DNA of 50,707 bases from Mycolicibacter arupensis. GTDB lineage: Bacteria > Actinomycetota > Actinomycetes > Mycobacteriales > Mycobacteriaceae. A program made the translations under genes and the position numbers. The stretch lies in the NCBI RefSeq assembly GCF_002086515.1, contig NZ_MVHH01000032.1:1-50707 (forward strand), read 5' to 3'. Under the pieces are notes generated by a model. The model was not told the origin of the DNA, did not search any database, and saw only the letters and a list, made by a program, of their open reading frames with translations. Shown in pieces: positions 9,349-19,617 of the stretch (within the stretch, counting starts at the first letter, position 1; each line of letters opens with the position of its first letter).

Positions 9349-12300
9349 TCATTGCACCGAGATATCCCCGAACTCAGAGGTGACGACCTGGTAGAACCAC
9401 TTGGCGATGTCGGCCATCAGGTGTGACCGACCTGGTGCATTGGTGAAGAAGTAGTCGCTCATTTTGTCGTGCGCACCTTGGTTGTCGGCGACCGCACCCG
9501 TAACCGCATCGTCAAAGTCGGGCGACTCGACAAACTGCTTGGCGGAGTTGACCTTCGCCTGCTGGACGAGCGCATGATCTTCGAGCAGCGTCCGCAGTAA
9601 CGCTTCGAGGAACGAAACCTTCTGCGAATCAGTGAAGTCCTCGGACCCGAACAGGTCGTTGAGACGGTCGAGGACCTGCTGGAAGGCGACCATCTTCGGG
9701 TCGCGCTTCTCGCCTGATCCGGCCGCCGTCACGCCGGACAGTCCGACCCGCACGCCGAGCCCGATGTCGACTCGGCCACGGTCGATCTGTTTGACCTTCT
9801 TGAGCACCACGTCGGAGAGGTCGATGGGGGCGGTGTAGTTGTCGGGCTGGATCACTCGGTCGAGGTTGCGCAGATAGATTTGCTTCTTCTCCAGCGCGGG
9901 GTCGCCGTAGTCGATGATCTGGGACATGAAGTCGTACAGGCGCACAAAGGATCCGACGTCCTTGCGGAACATGTCCAGCTCCGCCAGCGCCGCCTTGTCG
10001 CCCTGCCCGCCGTTGTCCATCAACGCCGCCTGGTAGCGCGCGGCAAAGAGCTTCTTGCCGGGGTCAATCGCGGCGGCGAGCGCGTGGTGGCCAAGTCCCT
10101 TCACCTCGGCCGCGGCGCACTGGTCGATCTCGGCTTGGGTGTAGATGCCGAACGTGTCGAGCTTCGCCGACAGGTCGTGCACCAGATTCGGATCTGTGGC
10201 CGTCTCTAGAAACGCGTCGGTGTAGTACGGCTCGAACGCCTCGCGGATCGCCTCCGGTTCGTTGACGAAGTCCACGACTTGCGTATCTGCGGCAGTCTTC
10301 GGTGTCCCCGACGGGGTGCGGTAGGTGCGGTTGAGCCGCGACAGGGTCTGCACCGCAGTGACCCCGGACAGGATCCGGTCGACGTACATCGCGCACAGCA
10401 GCGGCTGATCGAACCCGGTCTGGAACTTGTTAGCGACGATCATCACTTTGTACTGGTCCCCCCGGAACGACGTCCGCAGGTCATGCACCCCGGGGTTCAT
10501 GCTGGCTTCGGTGAAGTCACCCGGCCCGGATTCGGGGTCCGTCACCGCCCCAGAGAACGCGACCAAAGTGCCGTAGTCATACCCGTTCTTGGCGATGTAG
10601 GCGTCGATCGCAAGCTTGTAGCGGACGGCGGCCTTGCGGGAGTCGGTGACCACCATCGCCTTGGCGTGCCCGTCGAGAAGTCCGGCGACGTTCTCCCGGA
10701 AGTGCTCGACGATGATCGCGGCCTTCTGTGCGATGGTCTGGGGGTTGAGCTTGACCCAGCGCATGACCTCCTTGGTGGCCTTGGCCTGGTCCACCTCGTC
10801 CTCGCCGGCGACGTTCTTTCCGACCTGGAACGCCAGCTTGAAGGAGTGGTAACCGGTCAGCACGTCGAGGATGTAGCCCTCCTCGATGGCCTGGCGCATC
10901 GTGTAGACGTGGAAGGGCACCGGCAGTTCGCCGGGGGCCGGCTCGCGGCCGAACATCTCCAGGGTCTTGGCCTTCGGGGTGGCGGTGAACGCGAAGTAGG
11001 AGATGTTGGCCGAGTCGGCGCGCTCGGTGGCCTCCGCCGCCAGCACCGCCTCGACGTCGATCTCCCCGCCTTCTTCGATCTCCTTGATCTCCTCGGCGGT
11101 CAGCACCGCTTTCAGCTTGGCGGCGACCTCCCCGGATTGCGAGGAGTGCGCCTCGTCTGCGATGACGGCGAATGTCTTGCCCTTGAGCCCCTTGTTGTTC
11201 CGAATCTCCTTCATTGCGAACGGGAACGTCTGGATGGTGACGACGATGATCAGCTTCCCGTCGATCAGCGCCTTGGCCAGCAGCCCCGACTTCGACTTCA
11301 CCTCGGCGGACTTCGCCGCCTCGGCGCGGTCAACCGCGACGACGATGCCCGCGTCGTTGTCGATCTGCTTGATCGCGTCCTGCAACTGGGCGTCGAGCAC
11401 ATTGCGGTCGGTCACGACAATGACCGAGTCGAACACCTTGTGGTTGCCGACCTGCAACCGCGCCATCCGGTGCGCCGTCCAGGCGATCGAATCGGTCTTG
11501 CCCGAACCCGCCGAATGCTGGATCAGATACCGCTTACCGATCCCCTCGGCGGTGACCGCCCCGGTAAGTTCGGTGACCGCCTCCCACTGATGAAACCGCG
11601 GGAACCGCAGCGACGACCACTTGCTCGCCCTGCCGCTGATCGGATCGGTGCTCGACTCGTGCTTGATGTACATCAGCCGGCCCAGGATGTTCAGCCACGC
11701 GTCACGCTGCAGCACCCGCTCCCACAAATAGGCGGTGCGCGGCCCGAGCGGATTGAGCAGGTTGCCTTTGCCGCCGTCCTCCGCGCCGCGGTTGAACGGC
11801 AGGAAATGCGTTGTCTCCCCAGCGAGTTTGGTGGTCATCCACACCTCGTCGTCGGACACCGCGAAATGCACCAAGGCGCGGGCGCCTGAGACGAACAGCG
11901 GCTGCACCACCCCGGAGGCGGAATCCTTCGGCAGGCGGGACGTCCTGTACTGGGTGATCGCATCGAAGACGGTCTGGGTGAATTCCGTCTTGAGCTCCAC
12001 AGTGGCCACCGGCAGCCCATTGACGAAGAACACCAGATCCACCGACCGCTGATCGGCGGTGGAGAAGTGCACCTGCCGCATCACCCGAACCCGCACCGCT
12101 GCGTAGTCGGCGTTACGTTTCTCGTTCAAGGTCGACTCGGGTTTGAAGACGCACATCTGGAGCTTGGCGGACAGGTGCGAGAATCCCTTGCGCAGCACGT
12201 TGAGGGTGCCGCCGCCATTGTCCAGCGGGGTGTCGAGGACCTTCGCGATCCGGTCCAGCAACTGCGACTGCTGCTTGACGACGTCACCGGAGCCGGCCTT

Positions 12301-12474
12301 GACCACCTTCGCCAGCTGCTCGGTTTGAGTGTCGGCCAACCAGCCCAGCACGTCCTCGGGGAACAGGGCGCGTTCGCGGTCATAGCCGGTGTCATCGGAG
12401 GAGTAGAGCCAGCCGTGCGCCGCCAGGTGCTCAGCGAACTCCTGCTCGAACGCGATCTCCCTGTGCTGTTCCAT
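9349..12474 (-). CDS. hsdR: Type I restriction enzyme R subunit (endonuclease/translocase)
   Basis: A 1041-residue motor and nuclease subunit of a type I restriction enzyme; it pulls DNA past the complex with ATP and cuts at a distance. The N-terminal nuclease site is seen as VDLVFFVNGLPVATVELK (D and ELK around residues 150-165). The helicase has Walker A SAGSGKT (about 323), DEAH with ADEAHSSQSG (about 440), TATPK, and the QTLSRLNR-type motif VI. A helical C-terminal part should bind the methylase core. It starts 3 bases after the hsdS stop and is the last gene of hsdM-hsdS-hsdR. All catalytic motifs are intact and length is normal. Confidence 0.95.
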   Translation of the reverse strand: MEQHREIAFEQEFAEHLAAHGWLYSSDDTGYDRERALFPEDVLGWLADTQTEQLAKVVKAGSGDVVKQQSQLLDRIAKVLDTPLDNGGGTLNVLRKGFSHLSAKLQMCVFKPESTLNEKRNADYAAVRVRVMRQVHFSTADQRSVDLVFFVNGLPVATVELKTEFTQTVFDAITQYRTSRLPKDSASGVVQPLFVSGARALVHFAVSDDEVWMTTKLAGETTHFLPFNRGAEDGGKGNLLNPLGPRTAYLWERVLQRDAWLNILGRLMYIKHESSTDPISGRASKWSSLRFPRFHQWEAVTELTGAVTAEGIGKRYLIQHSAGSGKTDSIAWTAHRMARLQVGNHKVFDSVIVVTDRNVLDAQLQDAIKQIDNDAGIVVAVDRAEAAKSAEVKSKSGLLAKALIDGKLIIVVTIQTFPFAMKEIRNNKGLKGKTFAVIADEAHSSQSGEVAAKLKAVLTAEEIKEIEEGGEIDVEAVLAAEATERADSANISYFAFTATPKAKTLEMFGREPAPGELPVPFHVYTMRQAIEEGYILDVLTGYHSFKLAFQVGKNVAGEDEVDQAKATKEVMRWVKLNPQTIAQKAAIIVEHFRENVAGLLDGHAKAMVVTDSRKAAVRYKLAIDAYIAKNGYDYGTLVAFSGAVTDPESGPGDFTEASMNPGVHDLRTSFRGDQYKVMIVANKFQTGFDQPLLCAMYVDRILSGVTAVQTLSRLNRTYRTPSGTPKTAADTQVVDFVNEPEAIREAFEPYYTDAFLETATDPNLVHDLSAKLDTFGIYTQAEIDQCAAAEVKGLGHHALAAAIDPGKKLFAARYQAALMDNGGQGDKAALAELDMFRKDVGSFVRLYDFMSQIIDYGDPALEKKQIYLRNLDRVIQPDNYTAPIDLSDVVLKKVKQIDRGRVDIGLGVRVGLSGVTAAGSGEKRDPKMVAFQQVLDRLNDLFGSEDFTDSQKVSFLEALLRTLLEDHALVQQAKVNSAKQFVESPDFDDAVTGAVADNQGAHDKMSDYFFTNAPGRSHLMADIAKWFYQVVTSEFGDISVQ

Positions 12475-12477
12475 GTG

Positions 12478-13710
12478 TCAGGCCACCTCCCGCACGTCGA
12501 TCTGCCCGGTGACAGCGGCGGTGATGAGCGCTGCTCGGCGCTCCTGGGCGAGTTCGATGAAGTTCTCGGTCTCGGTGATCAAAGTGTCGATCTCATCAAA
12601 AACGCGACGAATGCGTGCGACTTCATCGGCCTGCATCCCTGGATCGGGGACATCCAGCTGGATGTCGCATAAATCGCGCACGTTGATGCGCGGCGTGCGG
12701 GCAGCCCCAAGTTCTGCGCTGCCGATTCCCTTGATACGGCAGGCCATCTCACTAACGAAGCGACCGGTCTTCATCGCAGCTGCCAGCCACTCACCGTTGA
12801 CTTGAGGCACTGCGCGCAGCACTGCGTAGTCAGGGCTCACGATCCCATCTTCCGGTGCGAGTCCGAGTGCCCCCTGGAAGGCCCTCATTCGGTTGATAAC
12901 GAGGTCCCCCCTTCTGCAGACCTTGTAATTGGACAGGTCGGCTGCACGGGCTTCATCCGCGGTTACCTCGTCCCGACGACGAACCCCCCAATCAATCGAA
13001 ACGGACATCAATGGGAGATCCTCTGGCACTTCGTTGGCTCGAATGTCGAGTTCCTCTAGAAACCACTTCAAGCGCTGACTGGTTCCAACCCGTGCACCCA
13101 GCTCGGTGTCTGCCGCAGCCTGTCGCCGCTCTCGCAGCATCTCGACGAGCCGCTGCTGCTCCTGGATGAGCGTGTCTATCCGGGCCGTCTCGCGGTCCAG
13201 GTAGTCGGCGATCGCTCGCTGCACATCGACCGGTGGAAGCAGAATCGGCAACAGCTTGTATTCGTCATTGTCGATCTCGACCTGCCCGATCCGGACGCCG
13301 CGCGACTTCAATGCATAGGCGTGCGTGTAGGGAGCCGATCGAAACAACCAGTTCAGGTATCGGTGATCTTCGCGATGCCGGGGTGCGAAACAGATGTAGT
13401 GGCCCGACACGATGCCTCTCAGCGGCGAGATCCCGACCGATCCCTGCCAGGCTTTCATCCGGTTGGTGACCAACCATCCGGGGTGGACGAGCTGGTAGAT
13501 GCTGCGGTTCTCAGCGGTCTGGTTCAAATTTCGTCGAGAGTCTTTGGCAACAACCCCGTAGTCACGGAATACCGACAGCATCTGTTCACTGGGGTGGTCG
13601 ACGTCTTTGATTCGCTCAAACATCGACCACAGCGGCCGCAATGTCCAGCCGGGTTTCAGAGGAGGCAGCCACTCGACGTCGTGAGCGATCTCTATAGTCG
13701 CGGTGCTCAC
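12478..13710 (-). CDS. hsdS: Type I restriction-modification specificity subunit S
   Basis: A 410-residue subunit that sets the recognition sequence for methylation and cutting. It has the usual two target-recognition domains, each followed by a long helix (residues about 165-195 with DRETARIDTLIQEQQRLVE, and about 365-400 with FDEIDTLITETENFIELAQE). These helices act as rulers fixing the spacing between the two half-sites. The GTG start overlaps the hsdM stop (GTGA). The two domains differ from each other, so the target is expected to be an asymmetric bipartite site; the bases cannot be predicted by eye. Confidence 0.94.
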   Translation of the reverse strand: MSTATIEIAHDVEWLPPLKPGWTLRPLWSMFERIKDVDHPSEQMLSVFRDYGVVAKDSRRNLNQTAENRSIYQLVHPGWLVTNRMKAWQGSVGISPLRGIVSGHYICFAPRHREDHRYLNWLFRSAPYTHAYALKSRGVRIGQVEIDNDEYKLLPILLPPVDVQRAIADYLDRETARIDTLIQEQQRLVEMLRERRQAAADTELGARVGTSQRLKWFLEELDIRANEVPEDLPLMSVSIDWGVRRRDEVTADEARAADLSNYKVCRRGDLVINRMRAFQGALGLAPEDGIVSPDYAVLRAVPQVNGEWLAAAMKTGRFVSEMACRIKGIGSAELGAARTPRINVRDLCDIQLDVPDPGMQADEVARIRRVFDEIDTLITETENFIELAQERRAALITAAVTGQIDVREVA

Positions 13711-15443
13711 CCCTCCACCTCCCGTAGCAGGTCTAGGATTTTGGCGACCTGCTTCTCCAGGTCGGCGTCGATCTCGGCGAGCGGCCGAGGCGGGACATAC
13801 TTGTAAAACTGCCGGGTGAAGGGGATTTCGTATCCGACTTTGGTTTTCTTGGCGTCGATCCAGGCGTCAGGGAGGTACGGGAGCACCTCGGCCTCGAAGT
13901 AGGCTTTGATCGTCGCTGCCCGCCCGGCATCGCCGCCGGTGTTGCCGCCGTAGTTGAACGGGACGTTTTCGGTGTCACGCCGCTTCGCATCCGGTTTCGG
14001 GTTGCCCTTACGGTCGGTTACCGGATTGCCGTCGTCGTCGAGCAGCGGCCGTTCGACGGTGATCGTCCAGTAGGCGAAGTCGCTGGCGGTAAACACCTTC
14101 GAGAAGTCGGGGTCTGCCTCATCGAAGCCGTCATAGAGGCTCAGGATGCGGTCACGCGCTGTGTCGTCGACCTCGCGGCCCTTGGCGCCGAGGTTCTTGC
14201 GCATCTTCGTCCAGAACGAGGTGGCATCGATCAGCTGCACCTTGCCGACACGCTCGGGGCGTTTGGTGTTGTCGAGGAGCCAAATGTAGGTGGCAATGCC
14301 GGTGTTGAAGAACATGTTCGTTGGCAGCGCGACGATCGCCTCCACCAGATCCGATTCCAGCAGCCACTGCCGGATCCTGGACGGCCCGGACTCCGCGGCA
14401 CCGTTGAACAGCGGCGAACCGTTGAGGACGATGCCAGCCCGGCCGCCGCCTTCGTATCCGGGACGCATCTTGTGGGCGAGGTGGGACAGGAACAGCATTT
14501 GCCCGTCACCGGCTGAGGGTAAACCGTGGGAGAACCGGGAGCCCTGGGTGAGCGCCTCCTTCTTGACGGCCTCTTCCGAGGCTCGCCAGTCAAAACCGTA
14601 CGGGGGATTGGACATACAGAAGTCGAAGGTGCGGTCGAAGAACTGGTCGTCGGCCAGTGTGTCACCCAGGCGGATGTTGCCGGCGTCTTGGCCTTTGGCG
14701 AGCATGTCGGACTTGCAGATGGCATACGACTGGTCGTTGATCTCTTGGCCGTAGAGCCGCAGCCGGGCATCCGGGTTGCGTTCCAGCAGTCGTTCCTCGG
14801 CGACCGACAGCATACCGCCGGTGCCGGCCGTGGGGTCGTAGATCGCGCGGACGGTGCCGGGTTCCAGAAGTGCCTTGTTGTCCTCAGCAAACAGCAGATC
14901 GACCATGAGCCGGATCGCATCCCGCGGGGTGTAATGTTCGCCGGCCTCCTCGTTGGAGGCCTCGGCGAATTTGTAGATCAGATACTCGAACAGGTCGCCC
15001 ATCTCAGCGTTGGGCACCGTGTCGGGATGCAGGTCGACCTCGGCGAACTTCGATGTCACCAGGTACAGCCGGTTCTTCTCGTCCAGGGTGGCGAGCTCGT
15101 TTTCGAACTTGAACCGCTCGAAGACATCGATATTGGCCGAGAACCCGGTGATGAAGTCCATCAGGTTCGCCCGCAGCCCTTCGGGGTCCTCCAAAAGACG
15201 GTCGAAATCGAAGGGGCTCGTGTTGTAGAACGACAACCCCGTCCTGCGCTTGACCCGCACGTCGAGCGCCCCACCGTCGTATTTGGTGGCGAGCTCCTGC
15301 ACCTCGTCGCGGGTGGGTTCGAGGATGCAGTCCAGGCGGCGCAGGATAGTGAACGGCAAGATCACCCCGCCGTACTGGTGGGGCTTGTACACGCCGCGCA
15401 GCTGGTCGGCGATGCCCCACACAAAGTTGCCTAGCTTGCTCAA
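13707..15443 (-). CDS. hsdM: Type I restriction-modification N6-adenine methyltransferase M subunit
   Basis: A 578-residue methyltransferase with a helical N-terminal domain (residues 1-150), AdoMet motif I DPTAGTGGML (about 204) and the catalytic NPPYGFDW (about 279). It would methylate adenine in the site chosen by HsdS. The TTG start at 15443 has AGGGAG about 10 bases upstream. It begins 36 bases after tnpC on the same strand, so the RM genes may be read from the recombinase operon. The C-terminal region contains an insert with DDDGNPVTDRKGNPKPDAKR, common in actinobacterial HsdM. Confidence 0.95.
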   Translation of the reverse strand: MSKLGNFVWGIADQLRGVYKPHQYGGVILPFTILRRLDCILEPTRDEVQELATKYDGGALDVRVKRRTGLSFYNTSPFDFDRLLEDPEGLRANLMDFITGFSANIDVFERFKFENELATLDEKNRLYLVTSKFAEVDLHPDTVPNAEMGDLFEYLIYKFAEASNEEAGEHYTPRDAIRLMVDLLFAEDNKALLEPGTVRAIYDPTAGTGGMLSVAEERLLERNPDARLRLYGQEINDQSYAICKSDMLAKGQDAGNIRLGDTLADDQFFDRTFDFCMSNPPYGFDWRASEEAVKKEALTQGSRFSHGLPSAGDGQMLFLSHLAHKMRPGYEGGGRAGIVLNGSPLFNGAAESGPSRIRQWLLESDLVEAIVALPTNMFFNTGIATYIWLLDNTKRPERVGKVQLIDATSFWTKMRKNLGAKGREVDDTARDRILSLYDGFDEADPDFSKVFTASDFAYWTITVERPLLDDDGNPVTDRKGNPKPDAKRRDTENVPFNYGGNTGGDAGRAATIKAYFEAEVLPYLPDAWIDAKKTKVGYEIPFTRQFYKYVPPRPLAEIDADLEKQVAKILDLLREVEG

Positions 15444-15479
15444 ACCGGATCTCCCTTCGACCGTCCTACGGGACGGGTT

Positions 15480-16043
15480 CTATTTGACGCCGGTGAGGAG
15501 CTTGTCGGCTTCTCTCTGGCGCAGATTTCGGACATTCGACCGAGACGCTTCGAGCCGTCGCTCCGCTTCAGAACGAGCGAGGCGTTCTTCGGCCAGAACA
15601 GCACGCAACGCTTCGTTCTGCTGTCGCAGCTGTTCCCGGTCGTCTTCGACCCATGTCCCATCGGGGTCGCGGAGCTGTCCGAGCAGGTCCGCCACCGTTC
15701 GCGATAGCGAGCTGTTCTTCTCCCGGATGGTGCGCAGTTGCTGCTCGGCGAACAACGCCCGCTCGCGCCAATTGGCTTCGTCGACCGCATCAGATGTAGG
15801 CGCGTCTTTCAGTGGCGATGCCTTGATTCGGGCCTCTGCTTGCGCGATCAGTTTCCGGGCATCCTTGTTCTGGTACAGGAAGGTTCGTGAACAGCCTGCC
15901 AGTGCAGCGAGATGAGACTTGTCGACCTCAGTCACCTTCTGTTTGAGGAGGCGCTTGAGGGCTCGTTCGACGCTGGCCAGCTTCGCCTGGGAGTCCTTCT
16001 TGCGAGCGTCGATCGCCGCAAGGGGTGGTCCTGATTTCGTCAT
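15480..16043 (-). CDS. tnpC: TnpC-like coiled-coil accessory protein (DUF6262 type)
   Basis: A 187-residue protein with an N-terminal helix-turn-helix-like stretch (residues about 38-68, VTEVDKSHLAALAGCSRTFL) and a long coiled coil (about 90-185) rich in Glu, Arg and Leu. It matches the third gene of Tn554-type elements, where TnpC helps set frequency and orientation of insertion. The ATG overlaps the tnpB stop by 4 bases (ATGA), and tnpA-tnpB-tnpC form one transcription unit reading inward from the end of the element. Confidence 0.8.
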   Translation of the reverse strand: MTKSGPPLAAIDARKKDSQAKLASVERALKRLLKQKVTEVDKSHLAALAGCSRTFLYQNKDARKLIAQAEARIKASPLKDAPTSDAVDEANWRERALFAEQQLRTIREKNSSLSRTVADLLGQLRDPDGTWVEDDREQLRQQNEALRAVLAEERLARSEAERRLEASRSNVRNLRQREADKLLTGVK

Positions 16044-18373
16044 GCAGCCCCTTCGCCATCTTCTTCGATCGGCGCGACGTCGGTATCGTGGTCGGTCACG
16101 GTGGACCGTTCGGTGAGGTCGATGAGGTCTGATGCCCGCCAGCCGTGGTTCCAGATCGGGTCGAAGAAGTCCTGGTACGGGTTGCGCAAGTCGACGTTCT
16201 TGGCCTGCTCCATCAGGCCTAAGGTCGAGAGCGCCCTCTCCAGGCCGGCGATGGCCAGCGACGAGCTTCGGAAGAGGCTGTAAACATAGGTGCGTGAGGA
16301 GTCATCGGGTGCGTTCTCCGCGTAGGTTGCCCACCGTTCCTCCTGGCGTTTCCAGTAGGCGTAGTCCGCACCGGTCAGGACGAAGTCTTCGCATTCCGTA
16401 CAGCGTCGTCCCCGAGGGCATTCGGCACCGCCGACGACTGGTTTGAAGGTGCAGAGGCCGCCCTCGGTCGGAAGTGCGGCTATGTCAATCAGTTTGGAGT
16501 GAATGGCGGATTGGTTCGACGAATCCGGCGTCCGCACGAGTTCGCCTGGTTTGCTGCTGCCGGGTCCCTTCACCCAGATTTGCTGCAAGTAGGGTTCGAT
16601 CTTGGACGACGAGATGAGCGTGTAGTGCTCCGACATCCGTTCGGAGACGTGGCCGAGGATCTGCTTCACAACGACCATGGGTGCGCCGGCCTCAACGAGG
16701 CGAGTTGCGAGGGTGTGTCGGGCCTGGTGGCTTACGTGCCCAGGTAGCTCGATCTCTTCAAGCCATCGCTTGAAGCGTTCGTGGAAGGTCGCCATAGCTA
16801 TCGCGTTCAAAAAGTGTGGGTTCCGCATGGTGCTGGGGAACAGCGCGATCTTCTGCATCGTCTTCCCGGTGGGAACGACCCCGTGTTTGAGCCGATATCT
16901 CTCCGCAGTTTTCTTCTGGCGTTCTCGGATTACCCGGAACACATCGTCGGGTATCAGGACGCCGTAGTCGAGCTGGTTCACCTTCGTCATGTCGAACCAT
17001 GCGTATTTGCGGCCCAGGTGCTCGCTCACGCAGTCGTAGCGGAGGTTGACCACTTCGCCGATCCTTCGCCCTACCCGGATCTGAATGAACCAGATGTCCT
17101 CAATGCCAAGGTTATTGGGGTCTTTGGCGGCAAGAAGTCTCATGTTCGCTGGCGAGATAAGGTGTTCGAAGGCGTCATCACTCAACGGCCTGGGGCGTTT
17201 TGAGTACTGCGTCTTCCCTTCGGGAAAGGCGCACATGAAATCCCTAGGCAAACCGATGGTGTCCGCGACACCGCTCTCCAGCGCGAAGCGCATGAGTCGC
17301 CTGAGCCCGTTGAATGTTAGAGACTTGCTGAGTTCTGTTGCAGTACTTGGCTGGCCATCTTTGCGGAAGAGGCCGAGTTGGGGCTCCCCGTTCTGCGCGC
17401 GGCGAGTTTGATCGGCAACAAAGGCCCGACTGATGTCCTCGGTGAGCTGGGCGGGGTCTGCGCCGCCATCCGGGATCGACCATTCCAGAAAGGCGCTGAG
17501 GGTGACCGAGCAGCGCCTGAGCTGCTCCACAGGTCCGGCCGTTCGAGGGCGATCTGGGGAGTCGAAGATCGTCGCGATCAAATCCCAGGTGAGCGTGCGC
17601 AGCCAATCCTGCGTCACGGCCCTGAGGTCGAACGGCGATCGACGATCGCTGAGACGAAAACCCCAATGTAGCGGGTCGATGTAGCCCAACTCGCGGCTTT
17701 CCACTCGGGTGACGTGCACCGGTGAGCACAAGCCTTGCATGACCGCGATCATCATGTCGCAGACTCCGGTGTACTTCGGCCAACGTTTCAGACGGTTCAT
17801 CTTGCCCTGTCCAGGCGCTCGTCTGGCGGTGTCGATTTCCATGATCGACACGACACCTTTTTCTTCGAGGCCAGCAATCAGCGACCTCAACCATTTCGGA
17901 CTCCACCTGATTGGCCGTGGTGACGTCGCGTTAGCGTAGAGCGCATATCGGATTTCGGCCGCGGCAAGTGACGGTAAACCAGCTAGGGAAACGGTGCCGG
18001 TGCGCGACATGTTGATGTGAGCGGGGGGCTTCAACGGGATGGCGTGTTCTCGCCAATCCGTTTCTGGTATCCCGTTTTTCTCGGCGGCGAGTAGCTCGTC
18101 GAGGTGTCTCATGCAGAAGTCTCTACCGCCTGCCGCCGACCGTTCGCAGCCCGGGATATCGCACAGATACCCGTAGTTCGGATGGCGCCCGTCGAACTTG
18201 ATAGGTTCCGCGCGCAAGTATGCGTCGAAATGATCTGCCGCAATGAGCTCTTCGAACCGCTGCAACGGCGAAAGTTTCATGAAAGCGTCGACCGTCGAGA
18301 CGCGCAGCAACCGCACGGTCGCCGGCGCAACGGGCCCTGGGTCGTCGTATGCGAGGTTGCTACTGTCGCTCAT
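16040..18373 (-). CDS. tnpB: Tn554-type tyrosine recombinase TnpB
   Basis: A 777-residue site-specific recombinase. The catalytic domain shows the first Arg in RVGRRIGEVVNLR (about 436), the HQARHTLATRL box (about 551), GHVSERMSEHY with the second His and the nucleophilic Tyr (about 583). After the active site comes a cysteine cluster (CTFKPVVGGAEC then RRCTEC), a zinc-binding look typical of TnpB-like proteins. An N-terminal CDIPGC...RDFC pair may bind a second metal. It overlaps tnpA and tnpC by 4 bases each (ATGA). With TnpA it should cut and join the element ends at the DEAH-box target. Confidence 0.9.
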   Translation of the reverse strand: MSDSSNLAYDDPGPVAPATVRLLRVSTVDAFMKLSPLQRFEELIAADHFDAYLRAEPIKFDGRHPNYGYLCDIPGCERSAAGGRDFCMRHLDELLAAEKNGIPETDWREHAIPLKPPAHINMSRTGTVSLAGLPSLAAAEIRYALYANATSPRPIRWSPKWLRSLIAGLEEKGVVSIMEIDTARRAPGQGKMNRLKRWPKYTGVCDMMIAVMQGLCSPVHVTRVESRELGYIDPLHWGFRLSDRRSPFDLRAVTQDWLRTLTWDLIATIFDSPDRPRTAGPVEQLRRCSVTLSAFLEWSIPDGGADPAQLTEDISRAFVADQTRRAQNGEPQLGLFRKDGQPSTATELSKSLTFNGLRRLMRFALESGVADTIGLPRDFMCAFPEGKTQYSKRPRPLSDDAFEHLISPANMRLLAAKDPNNLGIEDIWFIQIRVGRRIGEVVNLRYDCVSEHLGRKYAWFDMTKVNQLDYGVLIPDDVFRVIRERQKKTAERYRLKHGVVPTGKTMQKIALFPSTMRNPHFLNAIAMATFHERFKRWLEEIELPGHVSHQARHTLATRLVEAGAPMVVVKQILGHVSERMSEHYTLISSSKIEPYLQQIWVKGPGSSKPGELVRTPDSSNQSAIHSKLIDIAALPTEGGLCTFKPVVGGAECPRGRRCTECEDFVLTGADYAYWKRQEERWATYAENAPDDSSRTYVYSLFRSSSLAIAGLERALSTLGLMEQAKNVDLRNPYQDFFDPIWNHGWRASDLIDLTERSTVTDHDTDVAPIEEDGEGAA

Positions 18374-19617
18374 AAGTCGTTCCGGCTCCAGACGCGCTCC
18401 AAGGACTTGCTGACGAGATCACTGGCTGCGAGGTGGAGGTAGGTTTCCTCCACGGTCTTCGCGCTGGACCAACCACCCGCCTTCGCGGTGAGTGCGGGTA
18501 TGCCGCTGGCCTCGGTCAAAGCTGTCGCCCACGTGTGGCGGAACGAGTGCGGGCGCACCTTCCCCGCCCCTGCCCGTCTTCCGGCCCGCGCCAACATCTG
18601 CCGCACCCCGTGGGTCGACAGCGGCGTGCCAATCTGGTTCTGCAACTGCACAAGTACGAGATTGCTCGTCGCTAATCCGCGCACTTGAAAGTATTCGTCG
18701 GTCAGGTATTCCAAGTACGTCTCGATCATGGCCGGACTTGCGTAGCGGACGCTGCCGCCGCGCACGACACCATCTTCCAGGCGGGCCGGCCGACCGCGTT
18801 TGGCCCGCGCCCGATTCGGGTTCGAACGCTTGATGACGTGAAAATGAGCGAGCCGCTCCTCGCCGCATTCATGGTTAGCCCGCAAGTGCAGATCAGCATG
18901 CTGTAACCCACAGAGTTCTCCGACTCGGACGCCGGAGTCATTCAGCCACGTCACGATCATGCGATCACGGGCAGTGTTGACACAATCCATCAGCGCAGCC
19001 GTTACCCCGTCGGGCATGAGGCGAGGATGACGTCGCGGAGGCGACTGCGGCGCAAGCGGATTGACCGGCGCGTCCCGGGCGGATACGTGGGCAAGGAACT
19101 GCCTATCCTTCAGGGCGCGGGTGGGTAGCCTGGTCGCGGTGAGCTGCGTCTTCAACTCCTCATTGATCGCCTCGCGCGACGTGACATCGAGGTAGTAGCC
19201 CTTGAGGACCGCCGCGCGGACTTGCAGTGCAGACGCACTGAGTGGTGCATCCAGCCACGGAGTCCCCAAAGGCCCAGCCTGCTCGGCACCGCACAGCGCC
19301 ATGTATCGACGCAGTTCATCAACACCCACTGATTCCTCGGACGCGTTGACTGCTTTCAGCCATCGCAGGTGATCGACAAGGTGGTAGGCGTAGGTGCGCT
19401 GGGTTCCCTCGGAGAAGGTCCTCAGCCAGCGGTCACTGCGGGTGTGGATCTTGGCGGTGCTGACGTCGAATATCGAGAAGCTCTGGGACTGGTCCTTATG
19501 GTTCGCGGCTTGCACGAAGTAGTCCAGCGTTCCCGAGTGCACCCGCACCCCCAACCGAGTCGTTGTCCGGTCACCCATTCCAGGTGTCGTGAACAGTACC
19601 GGCGAGCTGTACGACAC
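18370..19617 (-). CDS. tnpA: Tn554-type tyrosine recombinase TnpA
   Basis: A 415-residue integrase-like recombinase. It has an N-terminal SAM-like DNA-binding region (residues about 60-130), the catalytic Arg in NDSGVRVGELCGL (about 229), the HSFRHTWAT box (about 357) and the late Tyr in TVEETYLHLA (about 392). The nominal start is a GTG at 19617, 56 bases from the element end; an ATG at 19578 (MGDRTTT) is an alternative. It is the first gene of the tnpA-tnpB-tnpC unit. The two recombinases are not copies of one another, as in Tn554. Confidence 0.9.
   Translation of the reverse strand: MSYSSPVLFTTPGMGDRTTTRLGVRVHSGTLDYFVQAANHKDQSQSFSIFDVSTAKIHTRSDRWLRTFSEGTQRTYAYHLVDHLRWLKAVNASEESVGVDELRRYMALCGAEQAGPLGTPWLDAPLSASALQVRAAVLKGYYLDVTSREAINEELKTQLTATRLPTRALKDRQFLAHVSARDAPVNPLAPQSPPRRHPRLMPDGVTAALMDCVNTARDRMIVTWLNDSGVRVGELCGLQHADLHLRANHECGEERLAHFHVIKRSNPNRARAKRGRPARLEDGVVRGGSVRYASPAMIETYLEYLTDEYFQVRGLATSNLVLVQLQNQIGTPLSTHGVRQMLARAGRRAGAGKVRPHSFRHTWATALTEASGIPALTAKAGGWSSAKTVEETYLHLAASDLVSKSLERVWSRNDL

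Noticed and set aside
10279..11889. 536-codon plus-strand frame rich in Arg, Gly and Val
   Set aside because: Antisense to hsdR, whose motifs are intact; repetitive composition and no family resemblance.
14526..15434. 302-codon plus-strand frame
   Set aside because: Antisense to hsdM; no motif.
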